A DNA stretch of 64,000 nt from Serratia symbiotica str. 'Cinara cedri'. GTDB taxonomy: Bacteria > Pseudomonadota > Gammaproteobacteria > Enterobacterales > Enterobacteriaceae. The stretch lies in NCBI GenBank assembly GCA_000238975.1, contig CP002295.1, positions 682,001-746,000 of the forward strand, written 5' to 3'. The notes under the pieces were generated by a model. It searched no databases. It saw only the letters and a list, made by a program, of their open reading frames with translations, and was not told where the DNA came from. A program made the position numbers and the translations under genes. This document shows, piece by piece, positions 1 to 12,298 of this stretch (within the stretch, counting starts at the first letter, position 1; each line of letters opens with the position of its first letter).

Positions 1-748
1 TTGTTATGTATTAGGTGTTTACATAGTAGAGCATGATAATATTTTAGGATCCTGGGCGGATGAATAATATTACTATAAGTTTAAGTAATAATTAAAAATA
101 GTATTTATCTTATTATAACTAAAAGTAGGTTATTAACGATAGTTGGAATAGTAAGTGCCTTAGTTAATATAATTAGTATAATTATAATATCTCTATAATT
201 AAGTATCCAGAATATGTATTTAATTATTTTTTAGTTATTATGTTAAGCTCTCTTAAATGTTTTTAAATTAGTGTTATGATTTCTTTTTGTTGTCATTATT
301 ATAATGTACTATTATATTTATCAGATTAATATTTTCAGATATTGATAATACTGCTTTATGCATGTATATAAAAATTTATTTAGCGCAGCAGATTAGAGAT
401 CTACATTTATATATCATTCACTATTTTAGTTTTGAAGTTTCTCAAAGCAATACTCATGGCTAAAATATATACATTAGTTGACTATGAGGTAGGAAATCGT
501 TTAAAGATCACTATGACTGTAATATTTAAATGTTTATAAGTAAAAAAGTCTAAGTATACTACTGTGTAGTGATATATATTTTGATTTGATATATCCCAAA
601 GTAGGACTAAGGATTAAATGGTTACTAAATTAATATAATTTATTATTTATAATATCACTAACCTACACTATAATATCAGGCTGATAAGAGCAAGAGTATA
701 TATAAGATAAGTAAAATGGTATATAAGATAAATAAAGCATTAATTATA
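1..748. other. Non-coding, A+T-rich stretch left of cysS
   Basis: No open frame of useful length and no RNA gene was recognised. Stops occur in every frame at the density expected of random A+T-rich DNA. In E. coli the far side of cysS carries ybcI, ybcJ and folD, so eroded copies could lie here, but I could not read any of them. Confidence 0.5.
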
Positions 749-2134
749 TTACTCGCGGCGCCAGGTAGTACCTTTGGAGCTATCTTCTAGTATTATGTTC
801 ATTTTTTTTAATTGATCGCGCGCAGCATCTGCAATTATCCAATTTTTGTTTTTACGAGCCTTGTTACGTTGCTTGATTAGTTCTTCTATTGTTACTCTTT
901 CACTATCTTTAATTTGCGTTTTATATTGTAGGAAGTCTTCAGGTTGCTGTTGTAGTAGTCCGAGCACCTTTGCTAACTTACGCAGCGTTGTCGCTATTCT
1001 ATTAGCTGCAATCATATTTTTGCTTTTTAGGCTATTAATTGTATGTGCCATATTAAATAGAACTGAATAGGCCGCTGGGGTATTAAGGTCGTCGTCCATC
1101 GCTTGTTGAAATTGGTATTCAAATATACCCCCTTTAACTGGATAATCATTAGTATCCGTGCCACGAAGTGCCATATATAACCTTTCTAAGGAAAGGTTTG
1201 CCTGTTTTAAATTTTTTTCACTATAGTTTAACGGGCTACGATAGTGGCTAGACATAAGAAAGTAACGTATTGTTTCACCATTATAGTAGCTAAGTATATT
1301 GCGAATGGTTAGAAAATTATTTAGTGATTTAGACATTTTCTCTTTTTCAACCATAACCATACCAGAGTGCATCCAATAGTTAACATATTGGCTATCATGC
1401 GCGCAACGAGACTGTGCAATCTCATTTTCATGATGTGGAAATATCAGATCTGCGCCACCACCATGTATATCAAAATGAGGACCGAACTGTTTATAGTTCA
1501 TGGCAGAGCATTCAATATGCCATCCGGGACGACCTGCGCCCCACGGTGATTGCCAGCACGGCTCCCCTGGCTTGGATAATTTCCAAAGTACAAAGTCCAT
1601 TGGATTACGTTTTACATGATTAATCTTAACACGCGCTCCTAATTGTAGTTGCTCCAAAGCTTGATGAGATAGTAAACCATATCGCGGGTCGCTGTTGATA
1701 GAGAACATTATATCACCGTTACTAGCTATATAGGCATGATTACGATCTATTAGACGTTGAGTGATATTAATAATTTCATCTATATGCTGCGTCGCGCGTG
1801 GTTCTTTATTCGGCCGTTCAATTAATAAAGCATCGAAATCAGAATGCATCTCTATTAGCATGCGCTCAGTTAACTTGTCACAGTCTTCAGTGTTCTCTAG
1901 CGCTCGACAGATAATTTTATCATCAATATCTGTAACATTACGTACATAGTTTAGTGAGTAGCCGATATAACGCAAGTAACGTGCCATTATATCAAAAATA
2001 ACAAAGGTACGTCCATGTCCGATATGACAAAGATCATAGAGTGTTACACCACAGACGTACATATTAACTTTACCAGCATTAATAGGTTGAAATTTTTCTT
2101 TTTTACGACTCAAAGTATTAAAAATCTTTAGCAT
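749..2134 (-). CDS. cysS: Cysteinyl-tRNA synthetase
   Basis: CysS charges tRNA-Cys with cysteine in the cytoplasm. The 461-residue protein has the same length as E. coli CysS and aligns end to end from memory, from MLKIFNTL to GTTWRRE. The class I signatures are present: HIGH in [11 protein letters not shown] (about residues 34-44) and KMSKS (about 266-270). The zinc ligands are the early Cys in MYVCG, the Cys in HIECSAMN, and the His and Glu in FPHHENE. It is the leftmost intact gene and is divergent from the ppiB remnant and lpxH, the same arrangement as cysS / ppiB-lpxH in E. coli. A short G-rich tandem repeat lies about 40 bases upstream of the start. The identification is certain. Confidence 0.98.
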   Translation of the reverse strand: MLKIFNTLSRKKEKFQPINAGKVNMYVCGVTLYDLCHIGHGRTFVIFDIMARYLRYIGYSLNYVRNVTDIDDKIICRALENTEDCDKLTERMLIEMHSDFDALLIERPNKEPRATQHIDEIINITQRLIDRNHAYIASNGDIMFSINSDPRYGLLSHQALEQLQLGARVKINHVKRNPMDFVLWKLSKPGEPCWQSPWGAGRPGWHIECSAMNYKQFGPHFDIHGGGADLIFPHHENEIAQSRCAHDSQYVNYWMHSGMVMVEKEKMSKSLNNFLTIRNILSYYNGETIRYFLMSSHYRSPLNYSEKNLKQANLSLERLYMALRGTDTNDYPVKGGIFEYQFQQAMDDDLNTPAAYSVLFNMAHTINSLKSKNMIAANRIATTLRKLAKVLGLLQQQPEDFLQYKTQIKDSERVTIEELIKQRNKARKNKNWIIADAARDQLKKMNIILEDSSKGTTWRRE

Positions 2135-2174
2135 CCGTATATTCCATATTTCATGTAAGAATAATAAGTAATTC

Positions 2175-2195
2175 GGGGTTAGGGGTTAGGGGTTA
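2175..2195 (+). repeat. Three tandem copies of GGGGTTA
   Basis: Three perfect 7-base copies of GGGGTTA are followed by another G-containing stretch (TAGG), in DNA that is otherwise nearly free of G runs. It lies 41 bases upstream of the cysS start, with the G-rich strand being the cysS template strand. Three G4 tracts plus a weaker fourth tract could in principle fold as a G-quadruplex. It could equally be a replication-slippage product. Confidence 0.8.
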
Positions 2196-2814
2196 GTAGG
2201 ATATCTCAATAAAATACTAAAAACTGAAGTTTATTAGAGTGCAAGATTATGCATATTAGATTAACTTATTATACATACAATTATAAAATAATTTGTAAAT
2301 AGAGATGTTTTTAATAAAGTTATTTTGTTTAAAAATGCTATCATATAGCAATAGCTACTAATTGATTCTAAAGAGCGTTATATAGTAACTAGCTAAATAT
2401 TTACTTATTTTGTAATTTCTTATATTATGTTGTTAGTAACTCTAAGAAATAATTTTCTATATTAATGACCATAAAATTATTATTAAAATTTTTATCAAGA
2501 AAGTCATATTTGTAGTTAAAGATACTTTGCATTATGATTACATAAGTTTTTATAAAAAATATTTTTTTATTTTATTAGTAACGATTTTCTTATATATGGT
2601 AGATATCATTTTTCGTATGAATTAGTAATCAAATTATGTGGTGATGATAAATAATATAGTTAATAACAAACCAGAAAGTGCTAATAACATTATGAACACA
2701 TAATATTTACTAATCAAACATATTTTGCGATTATATAGTTACTATACACTATGTAGTTACTAATGAATATGGGATATAATCGATTCTTAAGCCTTACGGT
2801 ATAGTACAGTACTG
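2196..2814. other. Eroded cysS-ppiB intergenic DNA
   Basis: No gene is readable here. By comparison with E. coli the interval should hold the cysS / ppiB divergent promoters and the N-terminal half of ppiB, but I could not align that half. Confidence 0.4.
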
Positions 2815-2959
2815 ATGATTAGTATTTTTATATTAAGTAAGTTAGTTATAAGTATAGATATAATTAATAATATTTAAGGTGCGAGGATAAGTTATAAATG
2901 TATGCTCCAGGGTACACAGAAGTGGTATAATTATTAATATTGTTATTGTTAGTGAATAG
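2815..2959 (+). pseudogene. ppiB: ppiB remnant (peptidyl-prolyl isomerase B, C-terminal part)
   Basis: These are fossil codons of cyclophilin B, a cytoplasmic proline isomerase. Near 2822 a frame reads V-F-x-x-stop-V, matching the YCVFAEVV region. Near 2867 codons for N-N-I-stop-G-A correspond to DKIKGV. The last codons before the stop at 2957-2959 read [10 protein letters not shown], against the E. coli ending VIIESVTVSE. Several stops and frameshifts interrupt the frame. It sits directly in front of lpxH in the same orientation, exactly as ppiB does in E. coli. The comparison sequence is from memory, but the ending and the position together are convincing. Confidence 0.8.
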
Positions 2960-2973
2960 TCATTACGGACTGT

Positions 2974-3696
2974 ATGAGTACATTATTTATCTCAGATCTA
3001 CATTTATGCCCAAAGGAACCGGAAATTACTCTTGGTTTCTTGCGTTTTTTAGAGCAGCAAGCAATTTACGCTGATGCGTTATATATTCTTGGTGATTTAT
3101 TTAAGGATTGGATTGGTGATGACGATCCTGAGCCATTGCATTATAAAATTGCCGCTGCCCTTAAAGCGTTGCAACAAGCTGGTGTGCCCTCTTATTTTAT
3201 GCATGGTAACCGAGATTTTTTATTGGGAGCTGGTTTTGCTAAAGCTAGCAGCATGAAGTTGTTACCAGAGATAATAGTACTAGAATTATATGGGCGTCAT
3301 ATTTTAATTTTACATGGCGATATACTTTGTATTGACGATCAAAGTTATCAAAAATTTCGACGTAAGGTACGTCACGAGCTTATCCAAAAAATTTTCTTAG
3401 CATTACCATTAAGTTTGCGGCTTAAAATAGTTACTATATTACGTACTCATAGCCAACAGGCTAAACAATGTAAGCCAGAAGCTATTATGGATGTTAATCG
3501 ACAAGCAGTTGAACAGGTTATGCTGCGCTATGGTGTACAATGGATGATTCATGGTCACACTCATCGCCCGGCAATACATTTATTAGAATTAAATAATAGT
3601 CACGCTTATCGTGTAGTGCTAGGTGCTTGGCATATTAAAGGCTCGATGACCAAAGTAAGTGCTGATTCCATTGAATTAATCTCATTTCAATTATAA
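2974..3696 (+). CDS. lpxH: UDP-2,3-diacylglucosamine hydrolase
   Basis: LpxH removes UMP from UDP-2,3-diacylglucosamine to give lipid X, the fourth step of lipid A synthesis, at the inner face of the cytoplasmic membrane. The 240 residues equal the E. coli length. Metallophosphoesterase motifs are intact: SDLHL at residues 7-11, GDLF near 41, GNRD near 78, the HGD near 114, and GHTHRP near 194. The ribosome-binding site is weak (ACGGA upstream of ATG). The gene follows the decayed ppiB and precedes decayed purE-purK, so it is the only survivor of the ppiB-lpxH-purE-purK cluster. The late acyltransferase lpxM is decayed elsewhere in this window. Confidence 0.97.
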   Translation: MSTLFISDLHLCPKEPEITLGFLRFLEQQAIYADALYILGDLFKDWIGDDDPEPLHYKIAAALKALQQAGVPSYFMHGNRDFLLGAGFAKASSMKLLPEIIVLELYGRHILILHGDILCIDDQSYQKFRRKVRHELIQKIFLALPLSLRLKIVTILRTHSQQAKQCKPEAIMDVNRQAVEQVMLRYGVQWMIHGHTHRPAIHLLELNNSHAYRVVLGAWHIKGSMTKVSADSIELISFQL

Positions 3697-3850
3697 ATAC
3701 TATAGTAATTACTTAAGTAAGATCTGTGCTAATAAATAGTTAAACTATTTAGAATACCATTTTATATAGTATTTTTGCGTTAACGGATCAATATATAACA
3801 TATTTATATATGTTTATTGATTAGATATTAACTAATCAACAAGTATATTA

Positions 3851-4063
3851 GATGTTCTTATAGATAGCAAGAAGATCAATAACTAATAATATACTCAGAG
3901 TCTCTGAATATGTACTTTAAATTTAGATACAGTTGATAAAAAATAAGTAAATATATAATAATATAACTTTATATTTTTATTAATTAACTATTATAGATAA
4001 TAATATTGATATTATAAAAAGCAATTTCACATTGGCAAGTAAAGCCATTTTAGTTAGTATAGT
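3851..4063 (+). pseudogene. purE: purE remnant (N5-CAIR mutase)
   Basis: PurE catalyses the carboxyaminoimidazole ribotide mutase step of purine synthesis. At 4027-4063 a frame reads FTLASKA...ILVSIV, matching the PVGTLAIGKAG...ALLAAQIL end region with a short deletion. Just upstream, IDNNIDIIKS matches VDSLYSIVQMPRG with deletions. A weaker T-V-D-K matches TPDK. Stops and frameshifts abolish the frame. It lies immediately after lpxH on the same strand, where enterobacteria have purE. The family sequence was compared from memory. Confidence 0.7.
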
Positions 4064-4854
4064 AAAATTGTGTATCATAGCTCATATTCAACCGAATAAT
4101 AATTATGTTATCATATAATGTATAGTGATATTGTTCACTATGTTTAATTTTCCGTTCTATGTTAAATTTTTTATTACTATAAAGTAAGTTATTTAATGTT
4201 ATATAATAATATTATGTTAATAAATTGAAGGAGATTATTTATGGTATAGTTAATTTTTTATCTTCTTTGCTTGTTGCTTACTAGGATTATAGTTCTAATA
4301 TGATGTTTGTTTATGCAAATGTCATATATTATTTTAATTGATGCCATAATTTGGTCAACATAGTGCGGTGTATAGATTATAGATTAGTTAAATAATCTTC
4401 ATGTCTAAATATTAGCTATATATCTATTTTGTATATTGTATTAAGTGACGACTTATAGTACATGTGCTATGTTATATCATAAAAATAATATCTTCAGCAT
4501 TAATTTCTATTAATACTTATGTTATATTAAAAACCTGATTATTACTAGAATAGCCTTATTTATTAAAATTTATTACAGATTTATCTCTGTACTACTGTAT
4601 ATGTTAATAAAATATAGTAGTTTTATAAGTCTTGATATTATACGTGCTTAGTCTATTTTCGTCTCAAGAAAAATGGTTCACTAATTAACATAACATTTAA
4701 TGGTTAATGATATCTAGTAATTAACTATATGTATTGTTAGTATATGATATATTGATGACAATTAATAATTAAGATCATTATGATTATAGCCTTTATTAGT
4801 GACGCTTATATTTGAATATTAGTACTAATTATAAATTAATTTTTATAAAATATA

Positions 4855-4985
4855 TATTTATTGGGGTATAAAGTTTTATAGTAACAAATGATTCATTAAT
4901 GCGAGTTATTTGTCAGTGATTGTTATGATGATTATTGGAGGTGATATTAACTTTTGTTAATGGTACAAAGTTATACGCTATAGAT
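4855..4985 (+). pseudogene. purK: purK remnant (N5-CAIR synthetase)
   Basis: PurK is the ATP-dependent partner of PurE. From 4918 the codons read D-C-Y-D-D-Y, then after a frameshift I-N-F-C-stop, matching the E. coli stretch ECYGECIVEQGINFSG. Upstream, W-G-I-K-F-Y-S-N corresponds position for position to GGYDGRGQ, mostly through G-to-A-type changes. The order lpxH-purE-purK is as in E. coli, so the purine block decayed in place. The ends cannot be fixed. The gene would originally have spanned roughly 4.1-5.2 kb. Confidence 0.7.
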
Positions 4986-7900
4986 AAGTGCATAGCTACT
5001 ATAGCTTAGTCTGTGTATTAGTTGTAAATCAAATAAATGTTAGTAGCAATTATAAGTATACAAAACTTTAATATTAATAGAGAGCATTATATCTTAGGTA
5101 AGTAGTTGCTGATTAATTAGTTAGTTTCTCGCTTGCATAATATGCCGAGATTAGCTTTAATACAGGTGTTGCATTAGTTAGTTAGTGCTATATTATTTTT
5201 CTATTATATTAGATATTGCTACATCAAATTATGGGTATCACGGTAAGGTAAGGGGTAAAGGTATTCAATTAATATGCATGCGTGTAAGTAATAAATAGCT
5301 AATAGGCTTACACTAGCGCAAGAAGAAGAATAATACATACTAGGCGTAAGTTTTACTATATGAGTATAGATTAATTAAAATGTAATATTATTTTACAGAC
5401 ATGAAGATAGTGCTCTTGTTATTAACTACATGCTATACATTTTTTATGAACTAAAATTAGATAGATATCAAATTAATGGCGTTATTATTTTATTTAAATA
5501 TATATCATTATATAGAAGTTTTTAATAGTAGTTATTATGTATAATGCATCAATGTGACAAAGATAGGTATTTGAGTTTGAGCATTCTAGTTTAGAGTGCC
5601 TTATTATATATATTTTAATATAGATAATTATTATGTAATGCATTACGTATTACTATTAGAGCTATCTAGCATGCAGGTATCCTATGAATACTAAGGATAT
5701 TAAGGATACTAAATGAAGATTTTAGTTAAAGTTATAGCTAGTAATACTATCTATTAATATAGTATTATATTATCAAGAGATATGTAGTATCATATTATTA
5801 AGGTATATAATTGTTAATTTATTTTTATTTTTGCCTATTATTTTATCAACATGTAATCTTGAATAGAGTATGATTTGTCTTATCAAAGAAAGTTTATGTG
5901 CCATAGAATTATCTAAAGTAGATAAATGTATTATAGCGGCCGTTATTATTGTAGTCGTGATATACGATATGGTTTTTAGATGTAGTACTATAGTTCAATC
6001 GTTTAACTATGCTTTTATTCATTGTACTTATTAATATAATAAGTGTAATATTATAAATATAATCAAATTTTCTGAATTTTGTATGGTTTTAATTACATGA
6101 GTACACTCCGTATACTTATGACATTTAAGAGAAATTATATATTAAAAATAAGGTAATACATACCCACTTAATAAGTGATAATGTATTGGTTCTCATAGTT
6201 AAGGTTATGAATATGATTATTATCATAGGGAGTAAAAATTAAATCATACAAGTTACAGGTGAGTTTAGGTTGTTATATAGGATATGCATCTGCGTATTTT
6301 TTTGTGGTCATGTTTTAAGTAAAAGAATAAAATACAAGAGCATGCTTATATCATAGTTTTTAGTAAACTTATTATTGTCTATGTTAGTTAATATATACAC
6401 TTTTCTCAGGAAATAATTATTAGAATTTTTTCTAGATCATTACTCTAGCATTATGGTATATATTTTTATAAATTTTATTTTTTAGATTAAAAGTGGCAGC
6501 GTAATTATAATATAGATATATGCCATAGTTAGTAAAATACTCTAATGATAAATGATTCAGCTGCGATTTATGTATTAGCAGTAAGTGGTAATAAACATAT
6601 AAAGAAATTATAATTAAAGCAAAATTGATGTTGATTGCTCTTATTAATGGTCATGGAAAATAGTAATTTTATTTAGATGCTTGAGTAAATAAAGGGCTAG
6701 AAGAGATAAATTTAGGGAACCAGAGATATTATAATAAAGTGAAGAAATTGTAGGTAGTTAGCTAAATATTACCAGCATTAAATATTATGCAAGTATAATA
6801 TTTATAATAAAAGAAGATTAGTATTTATAATATTTAAAGTATTAGCTTCTATATTAGTAAATTTTTTTCTAATTTATTTAATATTTCTCAAAGAGATTGA
6901 TTTAATAGTATATTATACTAAATATATTAGTTTAATATATAGTGTAACCTAAACTATTAGTAGTTTAAAGTTTTAGAAATATTTGCTGTAAGAAATAATT
7001 GATATAAAATGCGAGTAAGTTACTGGTTGTTGCTAGCTATTTGAACTGATATTAGCTATATAGCATTATCGCTCAGCTTAAATCAAATCGTTTATAAAAC
7101 TTATTAATAACCGTTAATATTTAATATTTGTAGGATTTACTATTACTTATAATCGTAGGATAGATGTTAATGAGAAAATTCAGTAAAGAGTGTAAAAAAC
7201 TATATTAATGAGAATAATCTAGTAATTCATATTAATTATACTAAGCATTATATGTACTTAGCGCAATAGGTATAGCGTATAAAATTAGCGTATCTACGCA
7301 AGAGATAAGCTATAATGTATGTAATAGCTAAGAAACAGAGTAACCCATAAATATTAAGTATAAGTGCAAATTAACTGTTATCCTGAGATGAGAGTCTATA
7401 TCGTGTGGATGAATTCACTAGTATTGAAATGTATAAGAATACAATATTTTTTTGAACTTTTTATGTACTATTGTGTGACGTCGTACGATTATTAGTCATA
7501 AGATGTATTAAGTTGGTATTTGTGCTGTTAATGGTTATCGTATAACGTGTAGTATACCTTATACAAAATATTGTATAGTTGTTTTTATTTAGGTGTATTA
7601 ACTGTTTCTCTTTATGAAAAAATGTCTAAGCATTAAAAATATTAAGAATGCTGATAAGTGCGTGTATGTGAAATAGTGTTAGTTACCAAAGAGTAAAGTA
7701 CTGTGCCTAATTATATAAACTACCTTTCTTTTGTGAGACAAGGTAAGTGTGAATAATGTAATAATATTATTTTGAAAGGTCTTTTGAATATACAATGACT
7801 ACAGAAATCTATAGCGTATTGAAACTATATAAATTATAGTATAACTTGATAGTGATCATTGTATATATTAGGCCATTTATATTAAGTAAGATACTTTTAA

Positions 7901-8820
7901 TATAAATGGTATTGGGGTCTTGATGAAATGGATGAATTGTTAAAATAAATTATTTACAGGGTTTGATTATTTTATCTATTGTAATCAGTAACATATATTT
8001 TTTTATTTAATTAAGCAACACGATACTGTTATTATGAGGTAAGTAACCTTGGTTACAAGTATTTTTGTAAAAGTTGCAGAAATTTATATATAAATTTATT
8101 TACTGCTGTAAACTAAAAAGTTAGATTCAGATAATGATTACCAATACTTTAACTATAGTTATTAAATATTAATATGGTCATTACAATATAACATATTTCT
8201 CAGTTATCTATTTTCATATTATCATAACACATCTTGTTGATAGTACTAAAAAGTTAGGTATGATTGGCATGTATTTTGCGTATAAGTTATTAGATATTAT
8301 TTTATGTATTATTTTAATAAGTTAGTCTACTAATAAGATAGTTTTTTAAAAGCTTATTATATTTAGCGCTTATTTTTAGTGTATTTTATTTATTTAATCT
8401 ACCTCGGTAGAGAGGATGTTCTTAATATTAGTAAGGGTATTGTAAATATTGTCTCTTATTTAAGTGATTATGAGCATATATAGCTTAATATATATTGCTG
8501 TACTTATTGCTAGCAGTTTTGGTGCCTTATCTCTAAGATTTATAGATAAAGGTCATTATCAGTATTATTTACTTTTAGCGTTAACACTTCTCTCGTAGAA
8601 CTACATATTACTTATGTATTAATAATAATTAACTAGGTTTTTTTAAAATAATAGTATAAAATAGTTTTGTACTATTAAGTATTAGGCAGTAGTGTAATTT
8701 GGATCATCGTACCTATGTGCATATAGTAATCATAATTAATTCAGATTAAGTGTTTATATGACCTCTCATATTTAGATTATGTGCTCAGTATAGCGCTAAA
8801 TTAGTGTGATATTGTTGTAA
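4986..8820. other. Gene desert between purK remnant and dapE
   Basis: No intact gene lies here. The left part probably contains the end of purK. To the right, E. coli order predicts ypfN or neighbours next to dapE, but I could not align any. The only distinct structure seen is an inverted repeat near 7873-7909. The DNA is A+T-rich with stops in all frames. Confidence 0.5.
7873..7909. repeat. Inverted repeat, 13-base arms, 11-base spacer
   Basis: The left arm CCATTTATATTAA at 7873-7885 is perfectly complemented at 7897-7909. The spacer itself can pair further (GTA with TAC). It lies about 0.9 kb beyond the 3' end of dapE. There is no T-run directly after either arm, so it is not a clear intrinsic terminator. 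Confidence 0.7.
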
Positions 8821-9948
8821 CTATAAAAGAAGTTGTTCTATTATACGTTGGTAAATTTTACTCAATAGTTGTAGATCAGCAACATTTACACATTCGTTAA
8901 CCATATGAATAGTAGTGTTTACTGGCCCCAGTTCTACTACTTGTGCCCCCATCTGAGCGATAAATCGACCATCCGAGGTACCTCCTGTAGTTAGTATTTT
9001 TGGTGTTAATTTTGCATAGTGTTCAATTGAGTTTACTACAGCGTCTAGTAGTACCCCACGACGAGTAAGGAAAGGATATCCAGATAGATGCCAATCGATT
9101 TTATAGTGTAGTTTATGATGTTGTAATAATGTTTCGATGCGCTGTTTAAGCAGTGCTTCAGTTATATCAGGATTAAAACGAAAGTTACATTGTAATAATA
9201 GTTGATCAGGGGTTACATTATTACTTTCGGTACCAGCTGTGATATTAGTAATCTGCATGCTAGTTGGCGGAAAGAATGCGTTACCGTAATCCCATTGAAT
9301 AGTCACTAATTCATTGAGCGCTGGTATAGCACGGTGTATTGGGTTGTGTATAAGATGCGGGTAAGCAACATGACCCTGAATGCCATAAATAAGTATATTT
9401 GCAGTAATTGAGCCTCGACGTCCGTTTTTTATTATATCTCCAATGCGCTCAGCGCTAGATGGTTCACCGACTAAACAGTAATCTAATTTCTCATTGCGCG
9501 CCATAAGCGCTTCCACTACCTTGACCGTGCCATTAGCAGCACTAGCCTCTTCATCAGAAGTAATTAAAAATGCTAACCGGCCTCGATGAATTGCATTGGT
9601 AGTAATAAAGCGCTCTGCAGCCACGACCATCGCTGCTAATGATCCTTTCATATCTGCGGCGCCACGTCCGTACAAGATACCATCGCAGATAGTTGGTTCA
9701 AATGGTGGATAATACCAGTTTTTTTCATCACCTACTGATACAACATCAGTATGGCCAGCAAATGCTATAGTGCTGCCATATCCATGCCATGCCCAAAAGT
9801 TCTGAGTGTCATTAAAATTCATCATCTCAATATTAAACCCGATTGCTTTAAGGCGCGTAAGTAATAATTTTTGGCATCCTGCGTCATGCGGGCTAATAGA
9901 AGGTCGTTTAATTAATTGTTGAGCAAGTTTAATAACTGGGCAAATCAT
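8821..9948 (-). CDS. dapE: Succinyl-diaminopimelate desuccinylase
   Basis: DapE hydrolyses N-succinyl-L,L-diaminopimelate in the lysine and meso-diaminopimelate pathway, supplying both protein synthesis and peptidoglycan. The 375 residues match the E. coli length. The M20 metallopeptidase motifs are present: AGHTDVV near residue 66 with the zinc His, [10 protein letters not shown] near 93 with the bridging Asp, TSDEEA near 130 with the catalytic and zinc Glu residues, and the C-terminal zinc His in TTIHMVNEC. Directly upstream lie readable remains of yffB, its usual enterobacterial neighbour. The intact catalytic set suggests purifying selection. Confidence 0.97.
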   Translation of the reverse strand: MICPVIKLAQQLIKRPSISPHDAGCQKLLLTRLKAIGFNIEMMNFNDTQNFWAWHGYGSTIAFAGHTDVVSVGDEKNWYYPPFEPTICDGILYGRGAADMKGSLAAMVVAAERFITTNAIHRGRLAFLITSDEEASAANGTVKVVEALMARNEKLDYCLVGEPSSAERIGDIIKNGRRGSITANILIYGIQGHVAYPHLIHNPIHRAIPALNELVTIQWDYGNAFFPPTSMQITNITAGTESNNVTPDQLLLQCNFRFNPDITEALLKQRIETLLQHHKLHYKIDWHLSGYPFLTRRGVLLDAVVNSIEHYAKLTPKILTTGGTSDGRFIAQMGAQVVELGPVNTTIHMVNECVNVADLQLLSKIYQRIIEQLLL

Positions 9949-9977
9949 GTTGTAATCTCATATACAGATGTTTAATA

Positions 9978-10060
9978 TTACTTGGGATTAAAACCAAATG
10001 AGGCATGCTTTAAGTCATCATTAAGTGGTGATTGTTTAATGATCGTTGGTTGTGTTACTA
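9978..10060 (-). pseudogene. yffB: yffB remnant (ArsC/Spx-family protein, C-terminal end)
   Basis: On the minus strand just upstream of dapE, one frame reads VTQPTIIKQSPLND...SFGFNP before an in-frame stop at 9978-9980. This matches the YffB ending LANPTLIKRPVL...GF remarkably well. YffB is a small thioredoxin-fold ArsC-like protein of uncertain role, and yffB-dapE is the E. coli order. The rest of the gene to the right is not readable. Confidence 0.7.
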
Positions 10061-11245
10061 TAAATATAATCTTAGTATAAATATGATCTTAGTGTAAATA
10101 TTTTTAGAGTTATTACTCTATTTCTTATTTATCTTTTTCCATATTACTTAATGAATATACTAAAATTAATTGGTAATTTATAGCCGCTTAGTATACTAGT
10201 GTAGTTACTGTTTACTTGCGGCATATTAGCGAGATAATTTTACATTGATATATTATACTTGTTTGTGGTTAATAGTGTAATTATTAAAGTATCATTACAA
10301 AGTATGTTATGGTAGTTATTGGAAGATATTTATAATGATTTATGATTTTTTATCATGCTCTATTTGATTATATCCCATAATTATATAGGTGATAGTTAAT
10401 TTTATAAACTGTAATAAAATTAACTTAATAAAAATTATTCTAATTATATTATTACTAATACAATAAAACATATAATGATTAAAATTATTAAAAGTATTTA
10501 TTTATTATCTAACAAGTCTATTTATATTTGTAGTTTTAGTGCATAGGCGATACTTGATTAGTAAGGGGTTTTAGGTAAGTACTAAAGTTTATTATTATAT
10601 TTTGTAGCGTACCAAATTAAGTTTAAATAGGTAGTTAAAGTTATGATCTTTAGCAATTTTCAGGTTATTTCATCCCATGCTTTATTGTTAGATAATAAAA
10701 TATTAAAACTATTAGCATTAATCTTATTTATAATAATAGTAATATTAATAGTAACTTATAGTCTATATTAGTATTGTAGATATTATAGTAATATTAGAAT
10801 TATTAATTTTTCTAAAAGAAAATAGATATTAAATTGAGTAAGATGAAAAATTATTTTTTTATAAAAATTAATATATGTTGATTGCCTTAGTTTATTGAAT
10901 GTTATTTTTTTAATTTAGTTCGTTATTAACCTTATATAACTGTATTTTATTTGTGCATATTAGATCTAAAGATAGAGTTTTTTAGATCTTTAATGAAATA
11001 TTATCTTTATATCTTATTAATGTTATAGTTAATTTATCTCATAATTTATGAATTATGATATCTTAAAATTTTATTTTTTAATGACCTAATAATCACTCTA
11101 ATAACTAATAAAAGTCACTTTATTAAAAAGTTATTAAGTAAGATACTAATAATAGTATTATTTAAAGTCTATAAAATTAAGATATATATTCATCCATTAT
11201 TGTTGAAATACGTTATTGTGTGTTTAGTATCTTAAATTTATATCA
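10061..11245. other. Non-coding gap between yffB remnant and hemF
   Basis: This A+T-rich sequence has no open frame of useful length. It should contain the N-terminal part of yffB and whatever separated it from hemF. Nothing else was recognised. Confidence 0.5.
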
Positions 11246-12163
11246 CTAGGTTGCTATTAGCCAGTTACGCACTGGTAAAAAATCTCGATATAGTTCTGCT
11301 TCTTTGCTATCAGCATGTGGTTGGTATTGGTGCTCCCAACGTACTAGTGGCGGCATTGACATTAAAATAGACTCAGTATGACCACCAGTTTGTAGCCCAA
11401 AGAGTGTACCACGATCGTATATTAAGTTAAATTCAACATAACGGCTACGGCGATATAGTTGAAATTGGCGTTCACGATTTCCCCAGCTTAATATTTTACG
11501 TTTTTTAACAATTGGTAGGTAAGCGTCAAGGAATCCTTCGCCTATTGCACGAGTAAAAGAAAAGCAGTAATTAAAATCTGGTGTGTGCAGGTCATCATAG
11601 AATATACCACCGATGCCACGCGCTTCATTACGGTGCTTAATGAAAAAATAATCATCGCACCATTTTTTATACTTTGAATAAACTTCATGACTGAAGGGAG
11701 CACATAGCTGTTGAGCAGTACGGTGCCAATGTATCGCATCTTCCTGAAAGCCATAGAATGGCGTCAAATCAAATCCACCACCAAACCACCATGTTGTATC
11801 TTCACCAGGTTTTTCTGTGATAAAAAAACGCACGTTAGCATGGCTGGTGGGAATGTAAGGGCTAAGTGGATGCACGACTAATGATACCCCTAGGGCCTGA
11901 AAGCTACGCCCAGTTAGTTCAGGTCGGTGTATTGTGGCTGATAAGGGTAGTATGGATCCAGATACGTGGGAAAAGTTAACTCCTGCTTTTTCAAATACCA
12001 TGCCATTAACTAGTATACGACTACGGCCACCCCCACCTCCTGGGTGCATCCATCTGTATTCAGTAAACATGGTACCACCATCAGCGTGTGTCAGTTGTAC
12101 GCAAATGCTATCTTGCAATGATAGCAGGAAAGATTTTACTTCATCTAGTCTGTGTGAGCTCAT
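11246..12163 (-). CDS. hemF: Oxygen-dependent coproporphyrinogen III oxidase
   Basis: HemF oxidatively decarboxylates coproporphyrinogen III to protoporphyrinogen IX using O2, a late step of heme synthesis. The 305 residues are slightly longer than E. coli HemF (299). The family blocks are intact: GGGGGRSR near residue 43, the [10 protein letters not shown] region, [11 protein letters not shown] near 126, [10 protein letters not shown], and the C-terminal [16 protein letters not shown]. No strong Shine-Dalgarno sequence is visible. A possible amiA remnant lies upstream, as in E. coli amiA-hemF. Keeping the aerobic enzyme implies access to oxygen and a live heme need. Confidence 0.97.
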   Translation of the reverse strand: MSSHRLDEVKSFLLSLQDSICVQLTHADGGTMFTEYRWMHPGGGGGRSRILVNGMVFEKAGVNFSHVSGSILPLSATIHRPELTGRSFQALGVSLVVHPLSPYIPTSHANVRFFITEKPGEDTTWWFGGGFDLTPFYGFQEDAIHWHRTAQQLCAPFSHEVYSKYKKWCDDYFFIKHRNEARGIGGIFYDDLHTPDFNYCFSFTRAIGEGFLDAYLPIVKKRKILSWGNRERQFQLYRRSRYVEFNLIYDRGTLFGLQTGGHTESILMSMPPLVRWEHQYQPHADSKEAELYRDFLPVRNWLIAT

Positions 12164-12253
12164 TTGATATTGTTCATAACGCTTAATTAGACAAGGTATA
12201 CAGTATACACTTTGGACTATACCGTTATATACATTATTCTTAACGACTAATTA

Positions 12254-12298
12254 ATGAATAGTGTGTATAGGGATTCTGGTTTGATATAGAGTTTTTGA
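12254..12298 (-). pseudogene. amiA: Possible amiA remnant (N-acetylmuramoyl-L-alanine amidase)
   Basis: Minus-strand codons T-L-Y-Q-T-R-I-P, followed by H-T-I-H, can be aligned with the AmiA stretch VLKAPDVPS...VETSFI with a frameshift. The position (upstream of hemF) and strand agree with E. coli amiA-hemF. The match is short, so this call is tentative. Confidence 0.35.

Noticed and set aside
846-1949. Several 60-74-codon frames opposite cysS
   Set aside because: Antisense shadows of the conserved cysS coding sequence. Similar shadows opposite other genes were dropped for the same reason.
2175-2195. Telomere-like GGGGTTA repeats
   Set aside because: Only three copies, internal to a bacterial chromosome next to cysS. 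Not a telomere or evidence of a linear replicon.
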